From JBJXGE01 sp046154185 (GTDB lineage Bacteria; Planctomycetota; UBA8108; UBA1146; JAJFFE01), in assembly GCA_046154185.1 (NCBI GenBank), contig JBJXGE010000080.1:1-34623 (forward strand): 34,623 nucleotides of DNA, in the 5' to 3' direction. This document shows positions 1-8,102 of this stretch, one piece after another. The position numbers were made by a program, and so were the translations under genes. The notes beneath the pieces were generated by a model. That model saw only the letters and a program-made list of their open reading frames with translations. It searched no databases and had not been told where the DNA came from. The stretch's first letter is position 1, and every line of letters begins with the position of its first letter.

Positions 1-61
1 CGTGGCTCCGCCACGACCACGTCACTCCAACGAGCTCGCCTGTCCGTGGGAACGTGCGCAT
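1..61 (-). CDS. Possible 5' end of the next minus-strand gene, cut by window edge
   Basis: An ATG at 61-59 opens a frame on the minus strand that runs without a stop to the window edge (begins MRTFPRTGELVGV). It lies downstream of the YmdB-type gene on the same strand. I see no good ribosome binding site, and 20 codons are too few to identify anything, so this may equally be non-coding spacer. Confidence 0.15.
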   Translation of the reverse strand, partial: MRTFPRTGELVGVTWSWRSH

Positions 62-105
62 CAAAACACAGTCAGCGCTCGGTTTGCAAGCCGGCCCACC
101 GTCGC

Positions 106-963
106 TCAGCGCGTCAGATCATCGACACTTCGCAGCGGCGGGTACGGGCCATGCGCGACGCCATTAGCCGCCGCGCAGATATCGACGCGCCGAATGGCCA
201 GCGCTCGGCCGGTGGCGGGATCGGCGTCGACCAAAATGCCACACAGATGGGCGTTGTCGCCCGCGACGGTAAACGGCGCGTGCATCGACGTGATGAACTT
301 GTGCAAGACCGCTCCCGCGTCGCGACCGATGACACCGTTGTACGGCCCGGTCATGCCGAGATCGGTTACGTAGGCCGTGCCCTTCGGCAGCAAGCGCTCA
401 TCCGCAGTCGGCACGTGCGTGTGCGTCCCGAACACGCAGGTCACGCGGCCGTCGAGGTGCCAGCCGACGGCGATCTTTTCGCTCGTCGCTTCGGCGTGGA
501 TCTCGACAATTCGCAGTTTGACGTCTTCCGGAAAGGCGGCAAGTGCGCGGTCGACGGACTTGAACGGACAATCCGTGCCGCCCATAAAAATGCGACCGAG
601 CACGGTCACGAAACCGAGCTTGTGCCCGTCGGCGAGTTCGATCACGGCCGCGCCGGTACCCGACGCCTCATCGGGATAGTTGTGTGGCCGCAAACAACGC
701 GGTTCGTGCTCGAGCACCTCGAGGTTCTCTTTGCGTTTCCACGTATGATCGCCAAGCGTCATCAAATCGACGCCGCTCGCCGCCAGCGTGCGAAACAACG
801 GGCGCGTAATGCCGGAACCGGCCGCGACGTTTTCGGCATTGGCGAGCACGGCATCGATGCCCCACGCTTCGCGGAGCTTTGGCACGAACTCGGTGACCGC
901 CTCGCGGCCCGGCCGCCCTACGATGTCGCCGAGCACAAGGATGCGGAGACGAGTCTCGGTCAT
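106..963 (-). CDS. ymdB: YmdB-type metallophosphoesterase (TIGR00282 family), likely 2',3'-cyclic nucleotide phosphodiesterase
   Basis: Full-length 285-aa member of the YmdB family, cytoplasmic dinuclear-metal phosphodiesterases that act on 2',3'-cAMP in Bacillus. Expected metal ligands are visible: Asp13 in LGDIVGR, Glu44-Asn45 in NAEN, His73, His156 in IHAEATSEK, and His181/His183 in GTHTHVPT. One family ligand differs: the usual Asn of the GNHTW motif is Asp72 (GDHTW). The ATG at 963 fits the family N-terminus. The gene lies 58 bases downstream of the RNase Y gene on the same strand, the order also known in Bacillus, suggesting a shared transcript and a role in RNA turnover. The family call is secure; the exact substrate is inferred. 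Confidence 0.93.
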   Translation of the reverse strand: MTETRLRILVLGDIVGRPGREAVTEFVPKLREAWGIDAVLANAENVAAGSGITRPLFRTLAASGVDLMTLGDHTWKRKENLEVLEHEPRCLRPHNYPDEASGTGAAVIELADGHKLGFVTVLGRIFMGGTDCPFKSVDRALAAFPEDVKLRIVEIHAEATSEKIAVGWHLDGRVTCVFGTHTHVPTADERLLPKGTAYVTDLGMTGPYNGVIGRDAGAVLHKFITSMHAPFTVAGDNAHLCGILVDADPATGRALAIRRVDICAAANGVAHGPYPPLRSVDDLTR

Positions 964-1021
964 TGCGCAACCGGCCGCTCACGCACTTCGTTGGCCGCCA
1001 ACAACTCGTCGGCATTACCCT

Positions 1022-2578
1022 TCAACGCGCGTACTCCACCACGCGCGTCTCGCGAATCAGCGTTACTTTGATTTCGCCGGGGTAGGTCAACTGGCTCTCG
1101 ATTTCCTTGGCGATGTCATGGCACAACCGCACAGCCTTCTTGTCGTTCACTTTGTGCGCGTTGACAAAGACGCGCACTTCGCGCCCCGCTTGGATGGCGT
1201 TCGCTGTTTTGACGCCCGGAAATGTGGTGACCAACGACTCGAGTTTCTCAAGCCGCTTGATGTAGCGCTCCAGACTCTCGCCACGTGCGCCCGGCCGCGA
1301 GCCCGAGATCGAGTCCGCCGCTTGCGTAATGACGGCGTACAGACTCTCCTGCGGCACGTCGTTGTGGTGCGACGCCGCGGAATTGACGACCTCCGGCGGT
1401 TCGTCATAGCGCTTCAGCAGGTTGGCGCCGATTTCCGGGTGACCGCCTTCGAATTGATGGTCGACCGCCTTGCCAATGTCGTGGAACAACGCGCAGCGCT
1501 TGGCCAACTGCACGTTGAGGCCAAGCTCGCCCGCGATCATGCCGGCGATGTTGGCGCACTCGATCGAGTGGTCGAGGACGTTCTGGCCATACGACGTTCG
1601 GAACATGAGCCTCCCGATCAGCGTGATGACCTTCGGGTGCAAACCCGGAATATCGAGGTCGTACGAGACTTTCTTGCCGGTCCGCTGAATGAGCTCGTTC
1701 ATTTCCGTCTTGGCTTCGGCGACCACTTCCTCGATGCGCGTCGGGTGGATGCGACCATCCGCGATGAGGCTTTGCAGCGCACGGCCTGCCATCTCGCGGC
1801 GAATCGAGTCAAAGCACGACAACGTAATGACGCCGGGCGTGTCGTCGACGATCACATCGACACCCGTCGCCTTTTCGAACGCGCGAATATTCCGACCCTC
1901 ACGACCGATGACGCGGCCTTTCATCTCCTCGTTCGGTAATTCAATGCTCGACGTCGTGAGCTCTTGGCTGTAGGTGGACGCGCAGCGTTGAATCACGGTC
2001 GCCAAAATATTCTTGGCGCGGTCATCAACGGTTTCTTTGACGCGCTCCATCGCGCGCGCCACGAGTATGTCCTTCTCGTGGTCGAGATCGCGCTCCATTC
2101 GCTCGAGCAACAACTTCTCGGCATCGCCGCGCGACATCTGCGTGATACGAAAAAGCGCGTTGCGCTCTTCTTCGATCAAGTTCTCAAGGTCTGATTGCTG
2201 CTTCGTTACTTGCTGCTCACGTGCCTTGAGTCCTTCGTCGTCGCGTTCGAGTTTCTTTTCCTTCTTGTTCAACAGGTCGATTTTGCGATCGAGGCCATCT
2301 TCGCGCTTCGCAAGTCGCCGCTCATTCTCCTTGAGCTCTTTGCGCGCTTCGCGCGCTTCCTCGCTGAATGCGTCGCGTTGTTGCTGAATTTGCACGCGGG
2401 AATCTTCCCGGGCCGCGACTTTGATGCGCTCGGCTTCGGTGTAGCCCTCCTCGAGCAATCGCTTGCGCTCGCGCATGGCCTGCGATGTCTGTCGACGAGT
2501 GAGAATCCACCCTGCCATGACGCCAGCGAGCCCGAAAGTCGGCACGCCGATCACAACGAATTTCAACCAATCGTCCAT
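1022..2578 (-). CDS. rny: Ribonuclease Y
   Basis: A 518-aa protein with the complete RNase Y architecture. There is one N-terminal membrane helix (about residues 6-27), a long charged coiled coil (about 30-200), a KH RNA-binding domain containing GRVIGREGRN at 221-230, and an HD domain (about 334-430) with His366-Asp367 in FHDIGK and an upstream DHSIE at 336-340. RNase Y is a membrane-anchored endoribonuclease that starts mRNA decay. The start is the ATG at 2578, since the membrane helix follows at once. An AGGTTAAG stretch upstream is a weak ribosome binding site. The leader contains three short hairpins (2604-2716), listed separately. YmdB follows on the same strand. Confidence 0.97.
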   Translation of the reverse strand: MDDWLKFVVIGVPTFGLAGVMAGWILTRRQTSQAMRERKRLLEEGYTEAERIKVAAREDSRVQIQQQRDAFSEEAREARKELKENERRLAKREDGLDRKIDLLNKKEKKLERDDEGLKAREQQVTKQQSDLENLIEEERNALFRITQMSRGDAEKLLLERMERDLDHEKDILVARAMERVKETVDDRAKNILATVIQRCASTYSQELTTSSIELPNEEMKGRVIGREGRNIRAFEKATGVDVIVDDTPGVITLSCFDSIRREMAGRALQSLIADGRIHPTRIEEVVAEAKTEMNELIQRTGKKVSYDLDIPGLHPKVITLIGRLMFRTSYGQNVLDHSIECANIAGMIAGELGLNVQLAKRCALFHDIGKAVDHQFEGGHPEIGANLLKRYDEPPEVVNSAASHHNDVPQESLYAVITQAADSISGSRPGARGESLERYIKRLEKLESLVTTFPGVKTANAIQAGREVRVFVNAHKVNDKKAVRLCHDIAKEIESQLTYPGEIKVTLIRETRVVEYAR

Positions 2579-2603
2579 CGGACTTAACCTGTTCGATTCG
2601 CAG

Positions 2604-2716
2604 GCTGGATCCGCGCGTGCCGATCCAGCAACAATGGTGCAGTTCGACGGGAACTCGTCCCGTTAGAATTCGCGAAAACAACCAAGTCCCAGCACAAGCG
2701 CGGAGCGCCTGTTGTG
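2604..2716 (-). promoter_or_regulatory. Three consecutive hairpins in the rny leader
   Basis: Three inverted repeats lie within 140 bases upstream of the rny start. GCTGGATC pairs with GATCCAGC (2604-2611/2622-2629, 8 bp, 10-base loop). ACGGGA pairs with TCCCGT (2647-2652/2658-2663, 6 bp, 5-base loop). CACAA-GCGC pairs with GCGC-TTGTG (2693-2701/2705-2716, with a 3-base bulge). The pairings are read directly. That they form in RNA or regulate rny is inference. Confidence 0.4.
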
Positions 2717-2846
2717 GGCGAGAGAAGGCTCGACAGGGAAGTTTCACGCGGGGGCAAGATGTGACGCAGAGCGCACGAGCACACGTGCGATGACGGCGCT
2801 CGTCGTTCGACGCGAAAACAACAGCAGGCCAATAAATTCGGCGGCG

Positions 2847-2907
2847 CCGCTCTAACTCAATTCCCTCTGAGCTGAATTCGCTCTTAACTGAAATCGCTCT
2901 TAACTGA
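2847..2907. repeat. Degenerate tandem repeat, about four units of 14-16 bp
   Basis: Two perfect copies of TCGCTCTTAACTGA lie at 2878-2891 and 2894-2907. They are preceded by two diverged copies (2861-2875 and 2847-2860) that share the CTCT...CTGA/CTCA pattern. The array ends five bases before the stop codon of the SH3 protein gene. It is non-coding and too short and irregular to be CRISPR. Confidence 0.7.
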
Positions 2908-2912
2908 GACTG

Positions 2913-4178
2913 TCAGTCAGAGAGAACTTCGACAGAGGTGACCCGGATCAAGCGAGCGCCGGCGTCCGCAGGCAGGTCTACGAGGACGCCTTGGATGCCG
3001 ATTCGTTTGTAGACGTATTTATTCAAGTCTATGTGCTCGCTGACCAGGTAGTAGAGCAGATTGTTCCCCTTCATCAGCCTGTGGGTGCCCTCGATTTTCC
3101 TGTTCTTGCTCATTGTGAAGACCCAGCCTTTGGCGAGAAACTCGCTCGCGTCGGGCGGATCCCGCAGCACAACCTTCCCCAGTTCTTTTGGTTTTACTTC
3201 GCCGCTTTGTTCCTTCTCGCGCGCCAGCTCGCGCGCTCGTTCGAGATCCTTGAGTCCAGCCTGAATCGGCACGAGTCGATCCCGGAAGTATTCGGTCCAA
3301 GCTTTCGCGAGCTTCGCCTCGCCGGTATCTTCGGACTCCATCCGAATGACTTCGAGTTCGCTCGCGAGACGCTCCAATTGCCATTCGAGCGCGGGCTTTT
3401 TGCGCTCTTCGTTCCATCGATCAAGAAACTGTTTGAGACGCGGCGACAAGAATCCACCGGCCACCCGCGTTGGAATCGCCGGGAGACTCATGGCGTCGTC
3501 CGGCGCCTCGCGCGCCCCACTCGGCGCTGGCTTCGGTTGGCGGTCCGGTTCGGCAACACCCGGTTCTGGGCGCTCCTCGACTGCCGGCTTCGCAGGCCGC
3601 AGCTGCGCGAGTCGACTCGGGACGTCGGTCAAACCGAGACTCCCGGTCGTGATCAGATAATTCTTATGCACATAGCCGCGCGCCTCGGCTGGCGCGAAGA
3701 TTTCGATCCACTTTTGGTCGGGACTGCGCCGCCCGGTCGCGCGCAACACAACATCCTTCGCGACCTTGCCGATCACTTCGTGAGTAGTGGCGGGCGTCGC
3801 GCGCAAGTTCACATTGCTACCGTTCACACGCAAAGATTCGCCCGCCCCATCACCGAGCGCGAGGACGTAATCGCTGTGAATCCAGCACGTGGAGTACGGC
3901 GGCAGATAAATCACGAACCAGTCCGACTCCTGGGCGGCGACGACGACTTCCGTCTCGCCGATGAGCGACGTGATCACCCAATGGTTTTGCGACGGTCCAG
4001 TGCGGACGTTGACATTCGCGCCCTTGATCATTCCATTAGCTGGAAACGATTCGGCAGCCGCCGCTACTGCGACGCTCGTATTCACCAAGAAAAAGCCAAC
4101 GCAACAAACGAAAAATTTACTCACTCGGCGACGCGCCGGTTTTCGGCTCCCAATAGACGGAACGAAGACGCCGACCAT
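2913..4178 (-). CDS. Exported protein with two bacterial SH3 domains
   Basis: The predicted 421-aa protein has an Arg/Lys-rich start, then a hydrophobic stretch ending in AVAAAA (about residues 21-41), read as a signal peptide. Two bacterial SH3 modules follow at about 50-107 and 115-177, each with the hallmark VNVRTGPS / VNLRATPA strand. Between them and the end lie a Pro/charged linker and a helical, charged region. The C-terminus is an OB-like stretch (about 330-421) that I cannot assign. Bacterial SH3 domains usually bind peptidoglycan peptides or proteins in the envelope, so an envelope role is likely. I chose ATG 4178 because a GGAG precedes it by 8 bases; an in-frame TTG at 4235 lacks one. 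The last codons abut the tandem repeat. Confidence 0.85.
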   Translation of the reverse strand: MVGVFVPSIGSRKPARRRVSKFFVCCVGFFLVNTSVAVAAAAESFPANGMIKGANVNVRTGPSQNHWVITSLIGETEVVVAAQESDWFVIYLPPYSTCWIHSDYVLALGDGAGESLRVNGSNVNLRATPATTHEVIGKVAKDVVLRATGRRSPDQKWIEIFAPAEARGYVHKNYLITTGSLGLTDVPSRLAQLRPAKPAVEERPEPGVAEPDRQPKPAPSGAREAPDDAMSLPAIPTRVAGGFLSPRLKQFLDRWNEERKKPALEWQLERLASELEVIRMESEDTGEAKLAKAWTEYFRDRLVPIQAGLKDLERARELAREKEQSGEVKPKELGKVVLRDPPDASEFLAKGWVFTMSKNRKIEGTHRLMKGNNLLYYLVSEHIDLNKYVYKRIGIQGVLVDLPADAGARLIRVTSVEVLSD

Positions 4179-4331
4179 GAAACAGTCTCCACTCTTACAA
4201 ACTGCACTCCGAATTACGCTGCTTAGGTCATTCAACGACTAAACCGATTCGGCCAAAAAACCCGACGCATAATAGGAGCCTCTAAAGTGAGTGTCAACGG
4301 GCACGGCGCTTCGCCGCGTCCAACTCGACAA

Positions 4332-5561
4332 TCAGTGCTCGACGACGATTCGTGCCGCGAGGAGCTGCGCGCATTCGGCGTCCGAATAGCCAACTTCCGC
4401 GAGCAGCCGACGCGTGTGTTCGCCCAAATGGGGCGCCGGCGAGGCGAGCGGCGGCCGGTGATCGAGCCGCATGGGGCTCGCGATACTCCGCGTTCCATCG
4501 TCATGCAGGAGGATGCCGCCGCGCGCCGTAACGACATCGTCCGCCAGCGCCTCGGCGACGCCCCGCAGCGGCCCAAGCGGCACGCCCACGGCCTGAAGTT
4601 TCTGCTCGAGCGCCGCATATTCGCACTCGGCGAAGTGATGCGCGAGTCGCGCGGTCAGCCGCGCGCGGTCCCGGACCCGGCCGGCGTTCGTTCGCCAACT
4701 CGCTTCCTCGAGCCAGCTCGTTTGCCCGAGCGCAGACGCCAACGAACGCCATTGCCGATCTGTACCGACCGCGAGAAAGAACTTTTTATCGCGCGCCGCG
4801 AACACTTGATACGGAACGATGCTGGGATGCTCGTTGCCATAGCGACCGGCGTCGCACCCCGTCGCCAGCGAACTCGACGTCACGTTGACGAGGAGCGCCA
4901 AGGCGCTGTCGTAAAGACTGACTTCCGCATGTCGCGCTGGCGTCGCGGCAGCGGTTGTGCGCGCTGCGCACGCGCCGAACAACAATCCGAGCAGCGCATT
5001 CGCGGCAAACATGCCCGCCAACACGTCGACGACCGCCACGCCGACCTTCGACCATTCGCCGTGCACTTCGCCGGTGATCGCCATGATCCCGCTCATCGCC
5101 TGCACGAGCGCGTCATACCCGCCCTCGTCACGACGCGGTCCGTCGCTTCCGAAACCGCTGATGCTCACGGTCACGAGCCGCGGATTTGCGGCGCGCAGCG
5201 AGTCGAGCGCCAACCCCCACTCCGCCATTTGACCGCCGCGAAAATTCTCGACGACCGCGTCCGCGCGCGCGGCCAAGCGTCGGACGATTTCCGCGCCTTC
5301 GAAGTGTCGCAGGTCGATGGCAATACTCTCTTTGCCGCGGTTGCAACTCAGAAAATATGCGCTGCGATCCGCATCGATGAACGGCGGCCCCCACCCACGC
5401 GTGGCGTCGCCGCCGTCGAGAGACTCCACCTTGATGACACGCGCGCCGAGATCGGCGAGCTGTTGTGACGCGAAGGGCCCCGCCAAGACCCGCGACAAAT
5501 CCAATACCAGCACACCGTCGAGCGGCGCTCGCTGCGCGTTCGCCATCGGTTTAGACGACAT
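4332..5561 (-). CDS. CaiB/BaiF (family III) CoA-transferase
   Basis: A 409-aa protein of normal family length. It opens with the family signature DLSRVLAGPFASQQLADLGA (about 21-40), then VIKVE. The expected catalytic Asp is Asp150 in GGYDALVQAMSG, followed by the conserved ITGE and D-x-x-AGMFAA regions. These enzymes move CoA between carboxylic acids, forming a glutamyl/aspartyl-CoA anhydride. The substrate (formate/oxalate, carnitine, branched or aromatic acids) cannot be told from the sequence. ATG 5561 overlaps the end of the OsmC gene by 11 bases; an ATG at 5546 would leave a 4-base gap and give 404 aa. Neither start has a clear Shine-Dalgarno sequence, so translational coupling is likely. 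It is the third gene of a DUF89-OsmC-CaiB operon. Confidence 0.92.
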   Translation of the reverse strand: MSSKPMANAQRAPLDGVLVLDLSRVLAGPFASQQLADLGARVIKVESLDGGDATRGWGPPFIDADRSAYFLSCNRGKESIAIDLRHFEGAEIVRRLAARADAVVENFRGGQMAEWGLALDSLRAANPRLVTVSISGFGSDGPRRDEGGYDALVQAMSGIMAITGEVHGEWSKVGVAVVDVLAGMFAANALLGLLFGACAARTTAAATPARHAEVSLYDSALALLVNVTSSSLATGCDAGRYGNEHPSIVPYQVFAARDKKFFLAVGTDRQWRSLASALGQTSWLEEASWRTNAGRVRDRARLTARLAHHFAECEYAALEQKLQAVGVPLGPLRGVAEALADDVVTARGGILLHDDGTRSIASPMRLDHRPPLASPAPHLGEHTRRLLAEVGYSDAECAQLLAARIVVEH

Positions 5562-5961
5562 AACGAAACGTCGACTCGAGTGCGATGTCGGGATGCAGAC
5601 TCTTGTGCACTGGACACGAAAGCGCGGCGCCTTCGAGCGTCTTGCGCGCTTCGGGCGCGAGCGCGGCCGGCAAATCGAATTGCAGCACCAATCGCGCGAC
5701 GCGCCGCACGGGCTCATTCATCATGATTTTCTCGACACTAACTTTCGCACCGGCCAGCGACCAGGCGTGGCGCCGCGCGACGATACCCATAATGGTCAAC
5801 ATGCAGGTGCCGAGCGCGGTCGCAAGCAGATCCGTCGGTGAAAAGGACGCTCCCTGCCCCTGATTGTCGCGCGGCGCATCGGTCAAGAGTCGCGCGGCGG
5901 ATGGCCCGTGCACGGCCTCGGTGCGCAGGTCGCCTAAGTAATTGACGTTGATTTGCACCAT
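5551..5961 (-). CDS. OsmC/Ohr-family redox protein
   Basis: A 136-aa protein of standard OsmC length. The two family cysteines are present: Cys53 in ALGTCMLTIMG and Cys116 in LSCPVHKSLHPD, with SPTDLLATAL just before the first. OsmC/Ohr proteins reduce organic hydroperoxides in the cytoplasm through these thiols, although some homologues have no proven peroxidase activity. ATG 5961 has a good GGGGAG six bases upstream, which excludes the longer upstream frame. It starts 14 bases after the DUF89 stop and overlaps the CoA-transferase start, so all three are probably co-transcribed. Whether it is an OsmC or a YhfA-like subgroup member is unresolved. Confidence 0.93.
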   Translation of the reverse strand: MVQINVNYLGDLRTEAVHGPSAARLLTDAPRDNQGQGASFSPTDLLATALGTCMLTIMGIVARRHAWSLAGAKVSVEKIMMNEPVRRVARLVLQFDLPAALAPEARKTLEGAALSCPVHKSLHPDIALESTFRYVV

Positions 5962-5975
5962 GTAAGACTCCCCGA

Positions 5976-6863
5976 CTACCCGCGAAAAAACGCCAGGTCG
6001 CCGACCTTCATCCCGTGCACGGCCGCCATGACGCCACATTTGACGCGAAACAAAAAGTACGCACGCTTCCCACAGCCCACAACAGTTTCGAAATGCGCCT
6101 GCCCCTTGGCGAGCACGAGATCCGCGGACTCAAACGCCGTGCGAAACTCGCGCGTGCACTCATTGAGCGGCAGCCCGAGCGTATGGATGCCCGGAGTAAT
6201 GACATCGACAACGCCAGCGGTCTTCGCCAAGCCAGCGCGCTCACTGTCGTCAAGATCCGCATCCAGCAAAATCGGCTGGGCTCGTACAACGGAAGTCACG
6301 CGCAATTTCGGCGCGCGCGCGACCATCGCCTCAATCAGCAGCCGATCGAAAAGCAACTCTGGACCGGAATCGTGGAGGAAGAACAAACTCTGCGCGCCGG
6401 CAAGATCAGCCTCGAATAAGTCGTAATCCGAAAGCGCAAACGCAGCGGCCTCCGTCGTGACCAAGGCTCCGGTCAACACCTGCTGCAATTCGCCGCGAAT
6501 CGCCGCCGCCGAAAGTGTCTCGTCGTCGAAGACATTCGATCTGGCCGCGGCCTCGAGCGCCGCGAACAGCGGCTTCGGCGCGCGCAGAATTCGATCGCGA
6601 AGCTTGTCTTGAACTGGCAGCAATTCTTCGAACCACGCGTGACGCTCGGCTTGAAATGGATCGGCGGCACCCAGTGTGCGAGTGACGAGCTCCGCGGCGC
6701 GCCGCATCACTTCGGCCGGCGTCGTGTCGCGTTCGACCGCCGCCAAATCCGTCATCGCGGCGCCGAGCAACTTGTGTTTGAGCCATGGGTCAGAAGTGAT
6801 TCGCCCCGCGATGGAGAGGAGTCGTCGCAAGACGCAAGGAAAGCACTCAGGAGCAATATTCAC
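5976..6863 (-). CDS. DUF89 / damage-control phosphatase (ARMT1-like) family protein
   Basis: A 295-aa DUF89 protein with the N-terminal CFPC (Cys7, Cys10) of subfamily I. The metal site regions are recognisable: HDSGPE at 164-169 (family consensus DNAGE), Asp248 in SADLVLAKG, KGQAHFE at 253-259, and FRVKC at 272-276. Family members are metal-dependent phosphatases thought to remove damaged or surplus phosphometabolites. The usual metal-binding Asn after Asp165 is Ser166 here, and the motif reads DSGPE, so activity or metal use may differ. The start is GTG 6863, placed by the conserved N-terminus; the ribosome binding site is weak. First gene of the DUF89-OsmC-CaiB operon. Confidence 0.88.
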   Translation of the reverse strand: MNIAPECFPCVLRRLLSIAGRITSDPWLKHKLLGAAMTDLAAVERDTTPAEVMRRAAELVTRTLGAADPFQAERHAWFEELLPVQDKLRDRILRAPKPLFAALEAAARSNVFDDETLSAAAIRGELQQVLTGALVTTEAAAFALSDYDLFEADLAGAQSLFFLHDSGPELLFDRLLIEAMVARAPKLRVTSVVRAQPILLDADLDDSERAGLAKTAGVVDVITPGIHTLGLPLNECTREFRTAFESADLVLAKGQAHFETVVGCGKRAYFLFRVKCGVMAAVHGMKVGDLAFFRG

Positions 6864-6944
6864 GACGAACCGGTTTCAGGTGCAAAACGATCCGTGACGA
6901 CAGATCCGCGACCACAGCTGCAAGGATCCGAATTCAACATGAAC

Positions 6945-8102
6945 TCATTTTTTCCGCGCAGCCGGAAACTTCTCGATTCGCAGCCCACTGAATGGCGTGC
7001 CCATGAACGTCGGAACTTTGCGAATCTTAGCCAGCATCTGTTCCGCTTCTTCGCGCGTCTCAAAGGGGCCCGCATAGAGTTGCAGGTCGCTCTTGTCCGT
7101 ATCACGGCTCTTGTCGAGGGCTCGGCTCGCCAGTGGCAAACTCCCGGCGGCGACTCCCACGCTGACTTCGATGTGCTTGAAGAGCGCCTCGATGCTCGTC
7201 GCTCGCCCGGTGCTCGGCGGACTCGTCGCTATTGGGATGTAAGTCTGATTCGGCGCGACTTCCTTGGCGCCATCGGCGGTCGGCTCGGCGCCATTCACCA
7301 ACGTCGCGCCGCTCGACTTCACTTCACGAATCGCCGCTTTCGGGTACATGCCGACTTTGAGATCACGCAACCACGGCGCCGCCTCCGACTCGTAAGTTTG
7401 CTGCAAGTATGCCTGCCGCGCTTCAAACTCAGTGCGAAAAACGTGACCCGCAGCGAACGCGATCGCGAGCGCCGTGACGATGAAGATGCCCGACATGACC
7501 AACGTCGCATGACGAAACTCTTGGCGCTGATTCAGCCAGCTGGACATCGTCGGCCGCGCGGCGGCGCCGTCGGCGGCTGGCGTCCGCTCGGTCGGGTCGA
7601 GCGCAGCCAACGACCGGGGCGCGGCAGCCGATTCCAACGACTCTGCTAAAGCGGCGCGCTCGGCCGACGCGCGGCGAGCCGGCGCGGATCGATCCGCCGT
7701 CGACTTCGCGGCCGAACTCGCGTGCCGATTCGAGGTCGTGGCCGCGGCGACGGCTTCCGAGGACGGCGCTTCCGACTCTGACTCCTCGGCGGACTCCGCT
7801 TCGGGCACCGAACGTGGCCAGAACGCAGCGAGCTTGTCGGTCCATCGATTGCGAGGTTTGGTACGGTCGGTCGGAGCTTCGACGACCGAGCCACCGCGCG
7901 ACGAACTCGGCGAAGTGCGCGTCGACGGAGTCGAGACGGTCTTCTGCGCGGTCTTCTGCTCGGATCGCGGGGCCTTCACGAGCAACACGTCATTGGCGGT
8001 GTTCGACGACTCGATTTGTTTGGCGAGCACCGAGTCGCGCTCTTTTTGGAGCTGCGGCTGCTTCAGCATTTCAAACAGACTGACTTCTCCGCGTCGGCTC
8101 AT
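6945..8102 (-). CDS. Single-pass membrane protein with SPOR-like C-terminus
   Basis: The predicted 385-aa protein has four parts. A short conserved-looking N-terminus (RRGEVSLFEMLKQPQ) comes first, then about 170 residues of Ser/Ala/Pro/Arg-rich disordered sequence. One membrane helix follows (about 205-226, VMSGIFIVTALAIAFAAG). The rest is presumably periplasmic and ends in a SPOR-like unit with LYAGPFETREEAEQMLAKIRKV near the C-terminus. SPOR domains bind denuded peptidoglycan at division sites, so a cell-envelope role is plausible, though only one SPOR half is obvious. ATG 8102 has GGCGGAG upstream; an in-frame GTG at 8111 is an alternative. The gene is 81 bases upstream of the DUF89 gene and divergent from the NPCBM gene. 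Confidence 0.75.
   Translation of the reverse strand: MSRRGEVSLFEMLKQPQLQKERDSVLAKQIESSNTANDVLLVKAPRSEQKTAQKTVSTPSTRTSPSSSRGGSVVEAPTDRTKPRNRWTDKLAAFWPRSVPEAESAEESESEAPSSEAVAAATTSNRHASSAAKSTADRSAPARRASAERAALAESLESAAAPRSLAALDPTERTPAADGAAARPTMSSWLNQRQEFRHATLVMSGIFIVTALAIAFAAGHVFRTEFEARQAYLQQTYESEAAPWLRDLKVGMYPKAAIREVKSSGATLVNGAEPTADGAKEVAPNQTYIPIATSPPSTGRATSIEALFKHIEVSVGVAAGSLPLASRALDKSRDTDKSDLQLYAGPFETREEAEQMLAKIRKVPTFMGTPFSGLRIEKFPAARKK

Larger units (their letters stand above)
2579..2912. other. Intergenic region between SH3 protein and rny
   Basis: These 334 bases hold no convincing gene. The part nearest rny contains three hairpins that would sit in the rny leader. The part nearest the SH3 gene contains a GC palindrome (GCGGCGCCGC at 2841-2850) and a degenerate tandem repeat. 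I looked for a known structured RNA here and could not recognise one. Confidence 0.6.

Noticed and set aside
2847..2907. CRISPR-like array.
   Set aside because: Units are 14-16 bp, contiguous without unique spacers, and there are no cas genes.
2579..2912. A 6S RNA, T-box or other known riboregulator in the rny upstream spacer.
   Set aside because: No consensus core could be matched; only simple hairpins are visible.
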